A DNA stretch of 64,000 nt from Streptomyces tauricus (GCF_014650955.1 NZ_BMVY01000018.1:101884-165883); one strand, 5' to 3'. Shown: positions 1 to 9,468, numbered from the stretch's first letter. Notes: a model not told the origin generated them from the letters alone. Numbers and translations: made by a program.

Positions 1-973
1 AGATGCGGGAACAGGTTGGTGACCGGCCCCGGCGGATACAGGCGCCCGGCCGCCTTCAGCACGCAGCAGAACGTGGCGGGCACGATCGCCGGCGCGATCG
101 GCATGCTCAGATCCGCGACCATCGAGGGCAGCCGCTCGGAAGGGAACAGGGGCGCCAGCGGGTGTTCGGGATCGTCGCGGAACTGGCCGCGCACGTCCTC
201 GATGTACCACCACAAAAGCTCGCGTCCCTGCTCGAACATGAAACGCCTCCCGCGGGCCCGAGCCGCGAGCACCCTTGCCCTGCCCCACGAAGCGGCCCCA
301 CTGACCGGCTTCCCAGTGCACGTCGGCCATGCCCACGCCGCACAGCTCGGCCGCCCGCACCCGGGACAGGTAGGCGAGCTTCGTCATCACATAGTCCCGG
401 CAGGCCACCGCCCACTTACGGGCCTGCGGCAGCGCATCACGCCACCCGCCGAAGAACTCTCGCATCGCCAGCTGGGACGGCGGGATCCTCAGCCCGAAGT
501 CCCCGCGGTGCCGGGGCTTGTTGAACGTATCGACTGGGCGACTCCAGCCGCGCTCCGAAGCGGCGCGCGATCTCACCGGCGAAACGCTGTTCGAGGAAGG
601 TGCAGTACCCGTCGATGTTGTTGATCTTTGTGCGGACGGTGCCCCGAACTCGTTTGCCGGGGCCCGCGAAGTAGTGGTCGACGTGGCGGGATGTCAGTTC
701 CCAGAGCACCAGGTCGTAGTGATCGCAGATCTCGGTCACCGGTTTCACCAGCTGATCGATCGACGACGGCATCAGCGCCTCGGCATGTCGTGCCCACTGG
801 TACTCGGCCAGCGTGTCGAAGAAGTACGCCCGTTGATCCGCCGCACCACGGCCACCGGCTCGCTGCGACTGCAGCGTCAGCACTTCGGCCACGCCATGCA
901 CCGCCGAAAGCTTCTCCACGGGCGGATCAGCAGCAGGCAGGACTACGAGGCGCGGGGTTCCCGATTCCTCCAC
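1..973 (-). pseudogene. tyrosine recombinase/integrase remnant, frameshifted
   Basis: Reading the minus strand, the first frame gives a core-binding (SAM-like) domain segment with YQWARHAEAL and WELTSRHVDHYFAGPG. It changes frame near 525 into FNKPRHRGDFGLRIPPSQLA and DYVMTKLAYLSRVRAAELCG, and changes again near 245 into LLWWYIEDVRGQFRDDPEHP. This order matches actinobacterial tyrosine site-specific recombinases, which have an N-terminal core-binding domain and a catalytic domain beginning around the AAELCG arginine region. At least two frameshifts make it inactive. The C-terminal catalytic residues (H-x-x-R and Tyr) would lie beyond the window start. That it is a recombinase is fairly sure; its element is unknown. 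Confidence 0.7.
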
Positions 974-1100
974 AGCAACGCGGATTACGAGCGTTACTGG
1001 CAGAATCTGGGAGTAACCGCTGAAATCTCATACGCTTGCGGTCCCTCGACCATGGGTCTGCGACCTGCTGACATGCTCCCCGAGGCTCCGCAGAGGCCCG

Positions 1101-1388
1101 TCAGGAACCCGTGCACGATCCGGTGACGAAGTAGGCCGGCCGCTCCTCCGCTGCGTGGGCTGTGTCGGCACCGCGCCGGGTGAGCCGGTTCTGCAACCGC
1201 TCGAACGCGAGGCGGCCCGCGGTGTCCCGTACGACCAGTTCGCCGTCCAGCGTGGTCGCGTCCGGCAACTGCGCGCCCCCGGCCGCCACCTCCGGACATG
1301 CGGCTGCCCTCTCGGTACCGCGCCTGGAACACAGCACCACCCGGCCCGCGCCGACGCGGACCATCGCCCGGAATCCTTCCCACTTCGG
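1101..1388 (-). pseudogene. ATP-dependent DNA ligase fragment
   Basis: The minus strand encodes KWEGFRAMVRVGAGRVVLCS, then LDGELVVRDTAGRLAFERLQ and a tail ending PAYFVTGSCTGS. This is the nucleotidyltransferase core of ATP-dependent DNA ligases: the lysine region (normally K-x-D-G, here K-W-E-G) followed by the LDGELVV motif. An in-frame TAA lies two codons before the lysine at 1389-1391, and the downstream half (the FDLLRL region and the OB fold) is missing. It is therefore a short internal relic with both ends lost. Such ligases are often plasmid- or end-joining-associated in Streptomyces, but nothing here shows its origin. Confidence 0.65.
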
Positions 1389-1625
1389 TTATGCGCTGTT
1401 GAGCTGTCCGCAGGGCATCGTCCGCCGTCATGTCGATCACAGGCGCCGACCGGATCACCATCAACTCTCGGCCGAGATCCCTGCGCCCCCGGCCCACGAT
1501 CGGCAAGGACGCACGGCGAGCCCTGTAGAGGCCCGTGCGGAACAGGTCTTCTGCGGCAGATCACCGCATCCACCACCTGCCGGAGCTCCGGCGCAGACGA
1601 CCGGCACCGGAGCCTCCTGGACGGG

Positions 1626-2024
1626 TCAGTACGCGGCGACTCCCTGGACGCCGGTGCTGCTGAACAGCAGCCAGAAATTGGTGCCGTCCCTGACGTCGGT
1701 GGCGGCCAGCCCCCAGGTGTTGGCATAGACCGTGCGCCAGCCGTTGCAGTAAGGGTCGCCGTTGGTGGGGTCGAAACAGGTCCGCACACTGACCGTCGTG
1801 GTCATCTTGACGTTGATGTCGTTGCAGTAGGACGTGGTGTACGTGGAACTGTAGGGAGGCCAGTGGCCGTTGGGGTCGGTGCCGTTGATGCTGTGACTGT
1901 GGTCGTAGCAGGCCAGTGCCTTGGCGGGTGCCGCAGCAGCCGGCGTGGCGGTTGCGGTGGTCAGCCCACCAACCGACAAGACGGCGACCGCCAGCACTCC
2001 CATGGTGCGCAAACGAGCACGCAT
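1626..2024 (-). CDS. small secreted protein, unknown function
   Basis: This 132-residue protein has a clear Sec signal peptide: a basic MRARLRT start, a hydrophobic stretch, and an Ala-rich cleavage region ending near residue 34 (TPAAAAPA). The mature part is rich in Thr, Asn, Trp and Tyr. It holds four cysteines (in ALACYDH, TSYCND, RTCFDP and PYCNGW), suggesting two disulfides in an exported globular domain. A good ribosome site (GGGAGGGAGAAGG) precedes the ATG. I do not recognise a catalytic motif. It is flanked by the ligase relic and a divergent regulator gene. Confidence 0.7.
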   Translation of the reverse strand: MRARLRTMGVLAVAVLSVGGLTTATATPAAAAPAKALACYDHSHSINGTDPNGHWPPYSSTYTTSYCNDINVKMTTTVSVRTCFDPTNGDPYCNGWRTVYANTWGLAATDVRDGTNFWLLFSSTGVQGVAAY

Positions 2025-2155
2025 ACCTTCTCCCTCCCTTGGTGATCGGCAACATGCCGAGATCGACCCGAAACCAGCTTCCGGGCCCGCGCCGGTGCTG
2101 TCACCCTCGTTTGAACCAGGTGAAGAGTCGCAGGCAGCAGAGCCGAGGAGGAGGG

Positions 2156-3172
2156 ATGCTGCGCTTCCACTTCACGGCGCAGGACCTGGCCAGGACCCGG
2201 GTGGCGGCCGCACCGCATCCGCTGTGGGAGATCGCCGTCAGTCTGCACCGATTCCAGACCCGTAAGGGACGCTGGGCCTACGCACACTGGTACCGGACTG
2301 CGTGCGGGCAACTGCGGGAGGCCGGCCTCGGCCCGATGGTGCACCAACTCCTTCTGCCGCTCTTCCCCCGCGCCAGCTACTTTCCCGATTTCCTCACTCC
2401 GGCCGAGGGCGCCGAAGGGTTGGAGGCGGGCCTGGACGCCGTGCTCGCAGCCCCTCCCCAGCGGGTGGCCCAGGAGACGAGAAGACTCGCCCGGACGATC
2501 CCGTCGCCGGACTGGGTGTCCAGGCTCACCGAGGGGGACATGCGCCGCCAGCTCGTCCAGGCGCTGCGCGCCTACCACCGCACCGTGATCGCCCCCCACG
2601 CAGACCACATCGCCGAACGCCTGCAAGCCGAACGGATCCGCCACGCCCAGGCACTGCTCAACCTCGGCACCGAAGCCCTGCTCGGCAACCTCGCGCCCAC
2701 CCTCCGCTGGCACCACCCGGTACTGGAGATCGCCACCTATCCACATCACCGGGACATTCACCTCAACGGCAGAGGACTGCTCCTCATCCCCTCCTACTTC
2801 TGCTGGAAGGACCCCATCACCTTGGCCGACCCCGACCTCCCACCCGTGATCATGTACCCACTCCACCACGCACCCCAGCCAGCCCCGACCGCCAAGGGAC
2901 AGCCCCTGCACGCCCTTCTCGGCCGAACCCGCGCCACCATCTTGCACGCCACTGCCACCGGAGCCACCACCACCGAAGCCGCCCGGCACGCCGGCGTCTC
3001 CACCGGAACCGCGACCCACCACACCACCGCGCTCCGCAACGCCGGACTGATCAGCAGCCACCGCCACGCCAACACAGTCCTGCACGTCCTCACCCCGCTG
3101 GGCGCCGCCCTCCTCGCCGGCGTCGCGGACCCTGACCGCAACGCACGGCAACCTCGCATTGCCCAGACTTGA
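2156..3172 (+). CDS. winged-helix (ArsR-like) transcriptional regulator
   Basis: The 338-residue protein begins MLRFHFTAQDLARTRVAAAP, the typical opening of a large actinobacterial family with a long N-terminal ligand or unknown domain and a C-terminal ArsR-type winged helix. The C-terminal part shows the helix-turn-helix region TTEAARHAGVSTGTATHHTT followed by LRNAGLISSHRHANTVLHVL, the wing, ending near residue 335. I chose ATG at 2156 because GAGGAGGAG sits just upstream; the open frame extends further 5' without a better site. It is transcribed away from the secreted-protein gene and its target is unknown. The N-terminal half is basic and Trp/His-rich, as in the family. It looks intact. 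Confidence 0.8.
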   Translation: MLRFHFTAQDLARTRVAAAPHPLWEIAVSLHRFQTRKGRWAYAHWYRTACGQLREAGLGPMVHQLLLPLFPRASYFPDFLTPAEGAEGLEAGLDAVLAAPPQRVAQETRRLARTIPSPDWVSRLTEGDMRRQLVQALRAYHRTVIAPHADHIAERLQAERIRHAQALLNLGTEALLGNLAPTLRWHHPVLEIATYPHHRDIHLNGRGLLLIPSYFCWKDPITLADPDLPPVIMYPLHHAPQPAPTAKGQPLHALLGRTRATILHATATGATTTEAARHAGVSTGTATHHTTALRNAGLISSHRHANTVLHVLTPLGAALLAGVADPDRNARQPRIAQT

Positions 3173-3407
3173 AGCCGCCGGGATCGCACGTTGGAGATCA
3201 AGCGCCGCCCCGGACCGCCACGCGTACCCGACCCGGTCACCCTCCAGGGCCTCTCGCCAGCGTGGACAACACCTAGCCTCAGAACCTGAATCGAAAGGTG
3301 CTCACACGTAAGCGCTGGCCAGTGGGCGCTGCTGGTCTTTGCTCTCCAGCCGACACCGACATCGGGGGTCTTTGAGCCGGAGACGGCTTGATCTGCACTG
3401 TTACTGA

Positions 3408-3722
3408 AGTGCTGTCCCGTAACTGATCTTCGATGAGGCGTGGACGACATCGACCGTCGTTCGGCCCGATCGTCCATCCGGCGAGGGCGAGGTTGTGCAG
3501 GCGGGCGATGCCGCTCATGGCGTGGTGCACGCCGTCACCTCTGAGGCGGCAGTCGCGCAGTATCTTCCAGGACTTCATACGGGCGAAGACATCCTCGATG
3601 CGGCACGGGCCCCTTTGTGTAACTTGTTGTGTTCCTGCTTCCAGCCGGGGAGTTCCTCGCCTTTGCGGCGCCGGTGGGGCGTCACCAGGCCGGTGCCAGG
3701 GCAGCCACCATCGGCGATCGTC
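3408..3722 (-). pseudogene. IS5-type transposase C-terminal relic, copy A
   Basis: The minus strand reads TIADGGCPGTGLVTPHRRR, then a frameshift, then FARMKSWKILRDCRLRGDGV and MSGIARLHNLALAG, followed by a short tail to about 3408. This is the C-terminal catalytic part (the glutamate helix and the conserved IARLHNLALAG end) of a DDE transposase family common in Streptomyces. The N-terminal two thirds are missing. A second relic with nearly the same extent lies at 5836-6145, and both share the outer sequence CCCGTAAC followed by GATCTTCGA. The protein is dead; the shared ends may mark the original element terminus. Confidence 0.75.
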
Positions 3723-3769
3723 GTGGTGTTGCCGATGGCCCAGGACAGCGGAACTCGAGACGACCACCG

Positions 3770-4035
3770 CGGACTCTCGGCCCGGCGGCGACCCCTGCGG
3801 GTCTGGCTCAACCCGGAACACGCGCGACACCTGCTCCAGCTCGGCTACGAGCTGTGCTGGGCCACCACGTGGATGGACGAAGCCAACCAGTGGATCACCC
3901 CGGTGCTCGGCCTTCCCGAACTGCCCTTCGTCGACTTCGGCGCCGCCTTGTTTCATAGAACACCCCGACGGGGTCCACTGGAAGACCGGCCCCCGGGGGA
4001 CTACGCCGACGGCCGCCCCTTCGCCTGGTTGTCAC
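3770..4035 (+). pseudogene. HAD-like hydrolase domain remnant
   Basis: The plus strand reads RRRPLRVWLNPEHARHLLQL, GYELCWATTWMDEANQWITP and VLGLPELPFVDFG, then shifts frame to EHPDGVHWKTG and back to DYADGRPFAW. This pattern is familiar from short Streptomyces HAD-family proteins in which the bound nucleic-acid or phosphate substrate is unknown. Its N-terminus, with the nucleophile DxD, is replaced by the transposase relic upstream, and two frameshifts break the rest. It is a truncated, inactive copy. The family assignment rests on pattern memory only. Confidence 0.5.
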
Positions 4036-4230
4036 AAGCAAGGCACGCGGCTTGCCTTGCCACACGTGCTCATTCGGCAACCCTTCTGTCACCAGAAGTG
4101 AAGATCGACAGCCTCTGGCTTCCCGAGACGACATGCGGCGTCACTTCACCACAACCGCGTCCTGCTCCTGTGCGTCCTACTACTGAGTGCCGGCAGAAGT
4201 CGGCTACCCCGGGGGATCGGGACGCGAGTC

Positions 4231-4677
4231 ATGCAGAAGTACGCGATCGTCCAGCACATCACACGGTTCTTCCGGCCCCCGCGTGGTGCACCACGGCAGC
4301 CGCCCACATTCGCCCGGCAATTGGTGGCGCTCTGGCTGTTCGCGCTTGCCTTGGGGGCGGGGCTCATCGCGATCGGCTGGGACGCCGAGTTCGGCATGGC
4401 GCTGCTGCTCCTCTTTTATGGCGACATCATCGACGGGGTGCGGTACCGCTGGACGGCCTCACTGGCAGCGGTAACAGTCCTATTGGCTGCCAGCCGGCTC
4501 ACAGGAGCTGTTCTGCCCGGCTCCCTCAACGATGCCTGGGCGCACAGCGTGGGCTCGGCTGTCGGGATCACGCTCGGGTTGGCAGTGAGCGCCGCGATCA
4601 CACGGCTTCCGGAACGCCAACCACATCGGCCTGCCGGGGGACACGACTCCGGGTTCAGCGGTCAAGACTCTCCGTAA
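4231..4677 (+). CDS. small integral membrane protein, unknown
   Basis: The 148-residue product has a basic N-terminus (about residues 1-28) and then three to four hydrophobic segments, roughly residues 30-48, 53-68, 75-92 and 105-122, followed by a hydrophilic Pro/His/Gly-rich tail. No catalytic motif is visible. The ribosome site is weak, with only GGGACGCG upstream. It stands alone between two decayed regions, so it could be an orphan gene or itself a truncated piece of a longer membrane protein. Confidence 0.5.
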   Translation: MQKYAIVQHITRFFRPPRGAPRQPPTFARQLVALWLFALALGAGLIAIGWDAEFGMALLLLFYGDIIDGVRYRWTASLAAVTVLLAASRLTGAVLPGSLNDAWAHSVGSAVGITLGLAVSAAITRLPERQPHRPAGGHDSGFSGQDSP

Positions 4678-5099
4678 CGGGAGAGGGACCGCCGACCTCG
4701 GTGACAACAAGCTCGCCTTCGTGACACCTGTCGCGCTTCAGCTCAGCTCGGAGCCAAGATCTTTGCGGGACAGCCCTAACCTTGCAGCGGCCGCATCACC
4801 GACTGGGTTTCCTCATTTCCCACCCGAGTACGGGGCGGGGCGGGCATCCGCGGCACACAGCGGACGTGGCTCCTCCTCTTGTCGCGTTCGAAGCCTGACC
4901 GTGAGGAGAAGACATATGAGGTCCTGCCGACACGGCCCTGCGCACTGCTCGCCAGCGCGGTCTCCGTACTGTTCGCCGTCATCTCCGCGGCGAGCCCTCC
5001 GCCTTGTCGCCCGTCGGGTGGGGGAGTCGAGGTGATCGTATGATTTCCACGACTCGCAACTGACCGCCCTGTACCTGGCCTGCTCCCGACTCCATCTGG

Positions 5100-5830
5100 A
5101 TATGGAGGACAGCACGGGGCCGGCATCACCGAGCCCGTCGTCGTCCGTCACGGAGACGATTGGTCGTACATGGTGCCCGAACAGTGGGACACCGCGGACG
5201 CACTGGAGCGGTTGCCCGCGGCGTTCACCGCCTCCCGGCCAGGCATCGCCTGCGAGCTGGCGCGGCTCAGGGAGGCAAAGCGCGCCACCCGGGGCTCCAT
5301 CGACCAGGCTTTCGATCTGACGCGGTCGGAACTGGCGCCGCTTTTCCGGCCCGATCTGGCCACAGTTCGGGGCTGGGGCTCCGATTGCTCCGGCTTGAAG
5401 TGGCCCCGGCTTTCGTCTGCTGCGGCCTGCTTTCGCTGGGACGGCTGTGCTGGGCGACTCACTGTGGCAGAGAATGCTGGGCATGACGACTTGAAGAGCA
5501 CCGGCCGGACGGCAGCACTGGTGCAAGGTCGGGACCTGGGACACGGTCTCCGACGGGGACCGTCGGCTCTGTGCCGCTGCGGAACGCCCGTCTGCTCGTA
5601 CCAGTACCGACTCCATCCGCCAGAGTCCTCCATGTTCGAGCGGTGCATCGGACTCGCCTGGTGTTCCAGCTGCCGGATCTACTCCGGCAACATGGCGCAT
5701 GTTCCGCGAAAGCGAGTTCTGGTCGATGTCCTTGCTTCGCTTCCTGGCGAACAACGGGAGAGGCTTGCACGTTCGGAGACACGGCTGATCGGGTTCCTGG
5801 ACCGCCAGACCCGAAGCAGCGCGGATCATG
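5100..5830 (+). pseudogene. degenerate coding region, conserved hypothetical pieces
   Basis: Two protein-like stretches lie in one broken frame. The first (about 5140-5345) reads EPVVVRHGDDWSYMVPEQWD and DALERLPAAFTASRPGIACE. The second (about 5530-5825) reads CGTPVCSYQYRLHPPESSMF and IGLAWCSSCRIYSGNMAHVP and RERLARSETRLIGFLDR. The second has paired C-x-x-x-C and C-x-x-C motifs suggesting a small zinc-ribbon fold, and resembles short conserved Streptomyces proteins. Its proper start seems to be in another frame (SDGDRRLC near 5545), implying a frameshift. Upstream (4870-5100) is a possible broken signal peptide. I assign no function. Confidence 0.4.
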
Positions 5831-5835
5831 GCCGC

Positions 5836-6145
5836 TCCCGTAACGATCTTCGAGTTGGGCGAGGGGGCGCCGGTTGACGTCCTTTCGGTTCGTCTATCCG
5901 GCGAGGGTGAGGTTGTGCAGTCGGGCGATTCCTAGGATGGCGTGGTGGACGCCGTCCCCCGTGAGCCAGCAGTCGCGTGGGACCTTCCCGCTCTTCATGC
6001 GGGCGAAGGTGCGCTCGACGCGGGCCCCGACCTGCTTGTGGGAGCGGTTGTCTTCCTCTTTCCAAGCCGGGGGTTCCTCGCCCTCGCGTCGACGGTGCGG
6101 AATGACGAGTCCGGTCCTTTGGCGGCCTCCGTCGGCGATGGTCAT
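5836..6145 (-). pseudogene. IS5-type transposase C-terminal relic, copy B
   Basis: The minus strand reads TIADGGRQRTGLVIPHRRRE, then WKEEDNRSHKQVGARVERTF, ARMKSGKVPRDCWLTGDGVH and ILGIARLHNLTLAG. It is the same transposase end as copy A, here without the internal frameshift. Homology begins at the same point in the protein (TIADGG) and runs to the same outer boundary. Catalytic N-terminal aspartates are absent, so it cannot act. It has interrupted the tail of the degenerate gene just upstream. Confidence 0.75.
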
Positions 6146-6204
6146 GACCATGACCACATCAACCACCGAACTGGCCAACGATCACGGCAAGCACCGTTGC
6201 AGTA

Positions 6205-6693
6205 CTAGAGCCCGAACTCGCGCGTGAGCTGGGCGAGATAGGAGTCCAGGCGTTGAACACGCCCCGGGATGATTTCCCGGAGGTTCCACCAGCGGATGGC
6301 CTCTATCTCCTCGTTGGCCTGGAACTTTCGAATATCGGTGGTACGGCCTGCGAACAACGCCGCGTACTCAGCTCGCCGGTCGGGCGCGAGTACGAAGCCC
6401 GCGTAGCCGATGAACCGTAACGGTCCGTCGGGCTCTTGGCTGCTTTCCTCCAGTAACTCGCGTGTGGCCGCCTGGCGAGGGGATTCCCCTTTCTCCACAC
6501 GCCCTCCGGGCAGCTCCCAGCCCTGGCGGAATCGATCGAAGACCATGAGGACCCGGTCGGCGTGCCAGATAGCGACCAATGCCGCCGGTAGCGGCGCGTC
6601 GCGTGGTGGCGCGCCTTCGGCCCCGCGTGTGAAGGAGACCAAGGCGTTGCCGCGATCATCGACTGCGAGCGGGGAGACTCTGGGGTGAGGCAT
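6205..6693 (-). CDS. NUDIX hydrolase
   Basis: The 162-residue protein carries the Nudix box as GGRVEKGESPRQAATRELLE followed by ES at about residues 63-84. The glutamates that bind the metal are present, but the usual Gly after the second Glu pair is Ser. Nudix enzymes cleave nucleoside diphosphates linked to another group. The N-terminal beta strands (ALVAIWHADRVLMVFDRFRQ) and a late IRWWNL element fit a small generic Nudix fold. The protein is intact, but its substrate cannot be told from sequence. No operon partner is visible, since both neighbours are relics. The start is probably the first ATG, with CCTAGGGAGATG context on its strand. Confidence 0.85.
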   Translation of the reverse strand: MPHPRVSPLAVDDRGNALVSFTRGAEGAPPRDAPLPAALVAIWHADRVLMVFDRFRQGWELPGGRVEKGESPRQAATRELLEESSQEPDGPLRFIGYAGFVLAPDRRAEYAALFAGRTTDIRKFQANEEIEAIRWWNLREIIPGRVQRLDSYLAQLTREFGL

Positions 6694-6933
6694 CTCCCTA
6701 GGATTCCCCGTCCATCGCCGGGCAAGTCCGTCATGACGAATGAACGCCGCGACGTCCTGAGCGAGTCTCGGAACACTGGTTTTGCGGAAGCTCTCACCGC
6801 CGGTGTGAGGAAACCTCCGTTCGCGATTGACTGAGCCTGCGAGCAGAGCTCATGGCCTGCTGTGCCCCACACCGCGCCAGACCTTTGTGCGCCCGGCAGA
6901 GGTCAAAACTCAAGCTGAGCTTGTCTTTTGACC

Positions 6934-7290
6934 TCAATCCGATGGTGACTTCCGCGTTGTGGCTTCGTGAGCATTGAGTCCTTCCGGAGTTCCGGTGAAT
7001 ACCGGGCCACAGCGTGCTGGAAGGCGTCCGACCACCGTGGCGATGGCCTCCTGCGCTGTGGCAGCCGGGCCCACAGTCTCAGTGCGGAGAAGGCCGGAGA
7101 GCCAGTAGGTACCTTCGGCCGCGGGCTGGATATAGGGAACGTCCCAGCTCCACGGGACTGCCGTGCAGCGACTGAAGTGCAGCTCGCCCCTCCCCGTCCA
7201 GGGGAACAACTGCCACAGGTGCGGCTCCGCGTAGGCCGCTTCGAGGAGTTCGGCGCGTTGTACGACGCGCTCAACCACGGTCGCATCGAC
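6934..7290 (-). pseudogene. DUF6193-type protein, 5'-truncated
   Basis: The minus strand encodes AAYAEPHLWQLFPWTGRGEL, HFSRCTAVPWSWDVPYIQP, TYWLSGLLRTETVGPAATAQ and EAIATVVGRLPARCGPVFTG. This is the C-terminal half of a DUF6193 protein, a Streptomyces family often annotated as linked to natural-product loci, with no proven activity known to me. The N-terminal half is missing because transposase sequence begins at about 7330. The remaining part ends at a normal position. It is a truncated gene. Confidence 0.6.
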
Positions 7291-7329
7291 GTGGACAGGC
7301 TGCACAAAGCGCTGGTGATGCTGGGTCAC

Positions 7330-7625
7330 CGCCCGGCAGGTCCGCCGCGTCGTGAACGACTTGACCGGCCAGGGCCAGAGGGAGGACGGCGACCCGGACA
7401 TCCTGATCGTGCTCGACGCCGGCCACGACGCCCCGCGCATGGCCTACCTCCCTACCGGCCTGCCCATCGAGGTGCTCGGACGGATGCGCTCGGACCGGGT
7501 CATGCGCCGTCCGAGACCTACGCAACTGGAGTACACCCTGGCCTACCCCCAGGGAGGGCGGCCACCGAAGCACGGCAAGGAGTTCCGCTTCGACAAACCG
7601 GACACCTGGCCGGGACCGACCCGGA
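7330..7625 (+). pseudogene. transposase fragment, first partner of a chimera
   Basis: The plus strand reads ILIVLDAGHDAPRMAYLPTG, LPIEVLGRMRSDRVMRRPRP and YPQGGRPPKHGKEFRFDKPD. This is the central DDE part (the first catalytic Asp in VLDAGHDA) of a transposase family whose continuation should describe a different C-terminus. It stops abruptly at about 7625, where sequence of another transposase family takes over. Its own N-terminus is missing as well. Confidence 0.6.
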
Positions 7626-8290
7626 ACATCCGGGGGACTGGACGCCGGTGGAGCGCCACTTCCGCGACGGACACATCGAAACCTGGTGGGCTGTTGATGC
7701 CCGCCTGGCCGGCTACGGCCCCGACTCTCCGTGCCGCCTGGTGGTGGCCACCACTGATCCGGGCGTGCTGCCGAGAAGGCACCTGGTTCCTGGCCACCAA
7801 CCTGCCCCACCCCGACGCTCCGCACGCCGCCACCGGCCCGCACCCGCCGGCCGGTTTCGCTGAAATTATGCGGCTCTACGGGCTGCGGCCCTGGATCGAG
7901 CGGAGTTACAAGCAGATCAAGGACGAACTCGGCTGGGCCGATTTCCAAGTCCGCTCCGCCCGTGCCATCCGCCGTCACCAAACCCCCGTCAACTGCGCCT
8001 TCTCCTTCTGCTGGGACCGGTGGTTCGCACAGGCCGGACCCCTGGACGCCGCCGCGCCCGACCCGCGCCCTGACGACGGGCCGGAGAGGGGGCTCAACCG
8101 CACCCCACCAGCCCCAACAGCCCTGCTGGCCCGGGGCCTTACGGGCCGTCCGCTCCTGGCTCACCCCCGCCATCACCCTCAACCGGTGGTGGTAAGCCTG
8201 GACGGACAAGGACCCACCCTCCGAGCTCCAGGCCCTGATCGACTCGGTTGCCGCCGGACACGGTCTTGATTTCCACTGCCGGATTTAACG
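7626..8290 (+). pseudogene. IS701-type transposase fragment, frameshifted
   Basis: In successive frames the plus strand reads GDWTPVERHFRDGHIETWWA, LVVATTDPGVLP, TWFLATNLPHPDAPHAA, MRLYGLRPWIERSYKQIKDE and LGWADFQVRSARAIRRHQTP, then SWLTPAITLNRWW and LQALIDSVAAGHGLDFHC. The WIERSYKQIKDELGWADFQV segment holds the catalytic Glu of IS701-family transposases. At least three frameshifts are needed to read it. The N-terminal half is absent because it is fused to the fragment upstream. The piece ends near the sequence CCGGATTTAACGAACTACCG, possibly the element end. Confidence 0.65.
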
Positions 8291-8400
8291 AACTACCGGT
8301 AACGGTCCTGGACGAGCATCTCCAGAACCTTGTCGCGTCCTTCCGGCGAAATCTCTGCTGCCCGTCTGCTGGACCCTTCGTCATAGCGTTGCAACGGTTT

Positions 8401-8775
8401 CTAACATTCGCCACGCCAGACGAGACTCTTCAGCTCCACTCCCGTCGGAAAGGAGAGCTTGTAATCGACGGGCCTCGGGTTGAAGTGCAGACACCTGTCC
8501 CAGGTACGGCCCTCGAAGACCCAGGTGGCCTGGATGTGATCAGATCCGGGGCTGGGAAAGCCGTTGTTCATGATGAAGCCCACCCGCAGTGACCCGGACC
8601 AGTTGCCCTCTGTCTTCAGAATCGTAGGACCGTGGTAGCCGTCGGACGACCAGGCGCAGACGTTTCCTGTGGGGCAGTCCGGAGGGCTGGGCTCGGCGGA
8701 CGCGTTCGGCGCGATGGTGATGACACCGAGGACGGCGGCAGAGACGGCAAGGGCTGCGGAACTTCACTTGAGCAT
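8401..8775 (-). pseudogene. I36-like secreted protein with stop at codon 4
   Basis: From ATG at 8775 the frame reads Met-Leu-Lys, then TGA at 8764-8766, then SSAALAVSAAVLGVITIAPN with an Ala-Ser-Ala-Glu cleavage site and a mature domain of about 85 residues (CPTGNVCAWSSDGYHGPTIL). The mature part resembles small peptidase-inhibitor I36 or crystallin-like Streptomyces secreted proteins. GGGGAGA lies at a proper distance before the ATG. CGA changed to TGA would turn an expected MLKRSSAAL start into the observed one, and no other in-frame start exists after the stop. A related intact protein is at 10099-10479. The rest of the frame is fully open, so the mutation is recent or an error. Confidence 0.6.
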
Positions 8776-8954
8776 GGTGATCTCCCCGAGATGTGACTTG
8801 TGAACGGGCTTCGACTCCAGCGGCCTTGGCGGCTGAGAGGTCGCCTCGAGCCGACGCATCGAACGGTAGATCGCGTCAGAGATGTTGCGCCCCTGACAGA
8901 TGTCACGAGCGCAGCCTCCGCAAACCCGGCAGTGGCTCCCGCCCGGCTCGTCGT

Positions 8955-9053
8955 TGCCGACCGGCGCGACAGCAGGTGTTCGCCTCGGTCGTCGAGGGCC
9001 ACGCAGTGGTGCTGTTCCTTGCCGATGTCGACCCCGGCCCAGATCTTGAACAT
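8955..9053 (-). pseudogene. IS110-family transposase N-terminal relic
   Basis: The minus strand starts MFKIWAGVDIGKEQHHCVAL and goes on DDRGEHLLSRR before the match is lost near 8955. This is the characteristic RuvC-like start of IS110 transposases, including the first catalytic Asp in GVDIGKE. About 30 residues remain of about 400. The following 120 nt do not continue the family. Confidence 0.7.
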
Positions 9054-9189
9054 GGCCGCCTCCGTCAGCTGATTGTTCAGCGCTCCCGCGGACGGTCTCA
9101 CCGGCGTTGTCCTACGCAGCGATCAAGTCGCTTATCCCCATGAGCGGTTGCGACCGGCACGGACTCCCGAGCGGCCAAGTTTTTTCAGC

Positions 9190-9358
9190 CATGACCAAGC
9201 GGGGCGTCGATGTGCGCACCCAGCTGCTCGCCCTCGTCGCAGGCCGCTCCCCGCTGTCGGTGCTCGGCGACGCCGAGCAGCAACGGCTTCAGGCGATGCT
9301 GACCAAAGCGCTCGCCGCGGGCCGCACCAGGTACCGCAAGCTCCCCTCAGCTGACTGA
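9190..9358 (+). pseudogene. possible MarR-type regulator C-terminal fragment
   Basis: The plus strand reads TKRGVDVRTQLLALVAGRSP, LSVLGDAEQQRLQAMLTKAL and a short tail ending LPSAD. The pattern of a 'TxxGxxxR' strand followed by an amphipathic dimerisation helix resembles the C-terminus of MarR regulators. The winged-helix part is missing. Treat the assignment as tentative. Confidence 0.35.
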
Positions 9359-9468
9359 TCAGTGCAGAACGACGTTCGTTCAGAGCCGTCGCGAGCGACG
9401 ATGCAGTCGGCGAGTCGCGGCAGGCCGAGGCGGAGATCAGCACGTTTCTCGTGATTGCATCGCGCCGG

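Noticed and set aside
8830..8955. A Cys-rich frame SHCRVCGGCARDICQGRN after the IS110 relic.
   Set aside because: It is short, without start or known family, and lies between relics; I could not support it as a gene.
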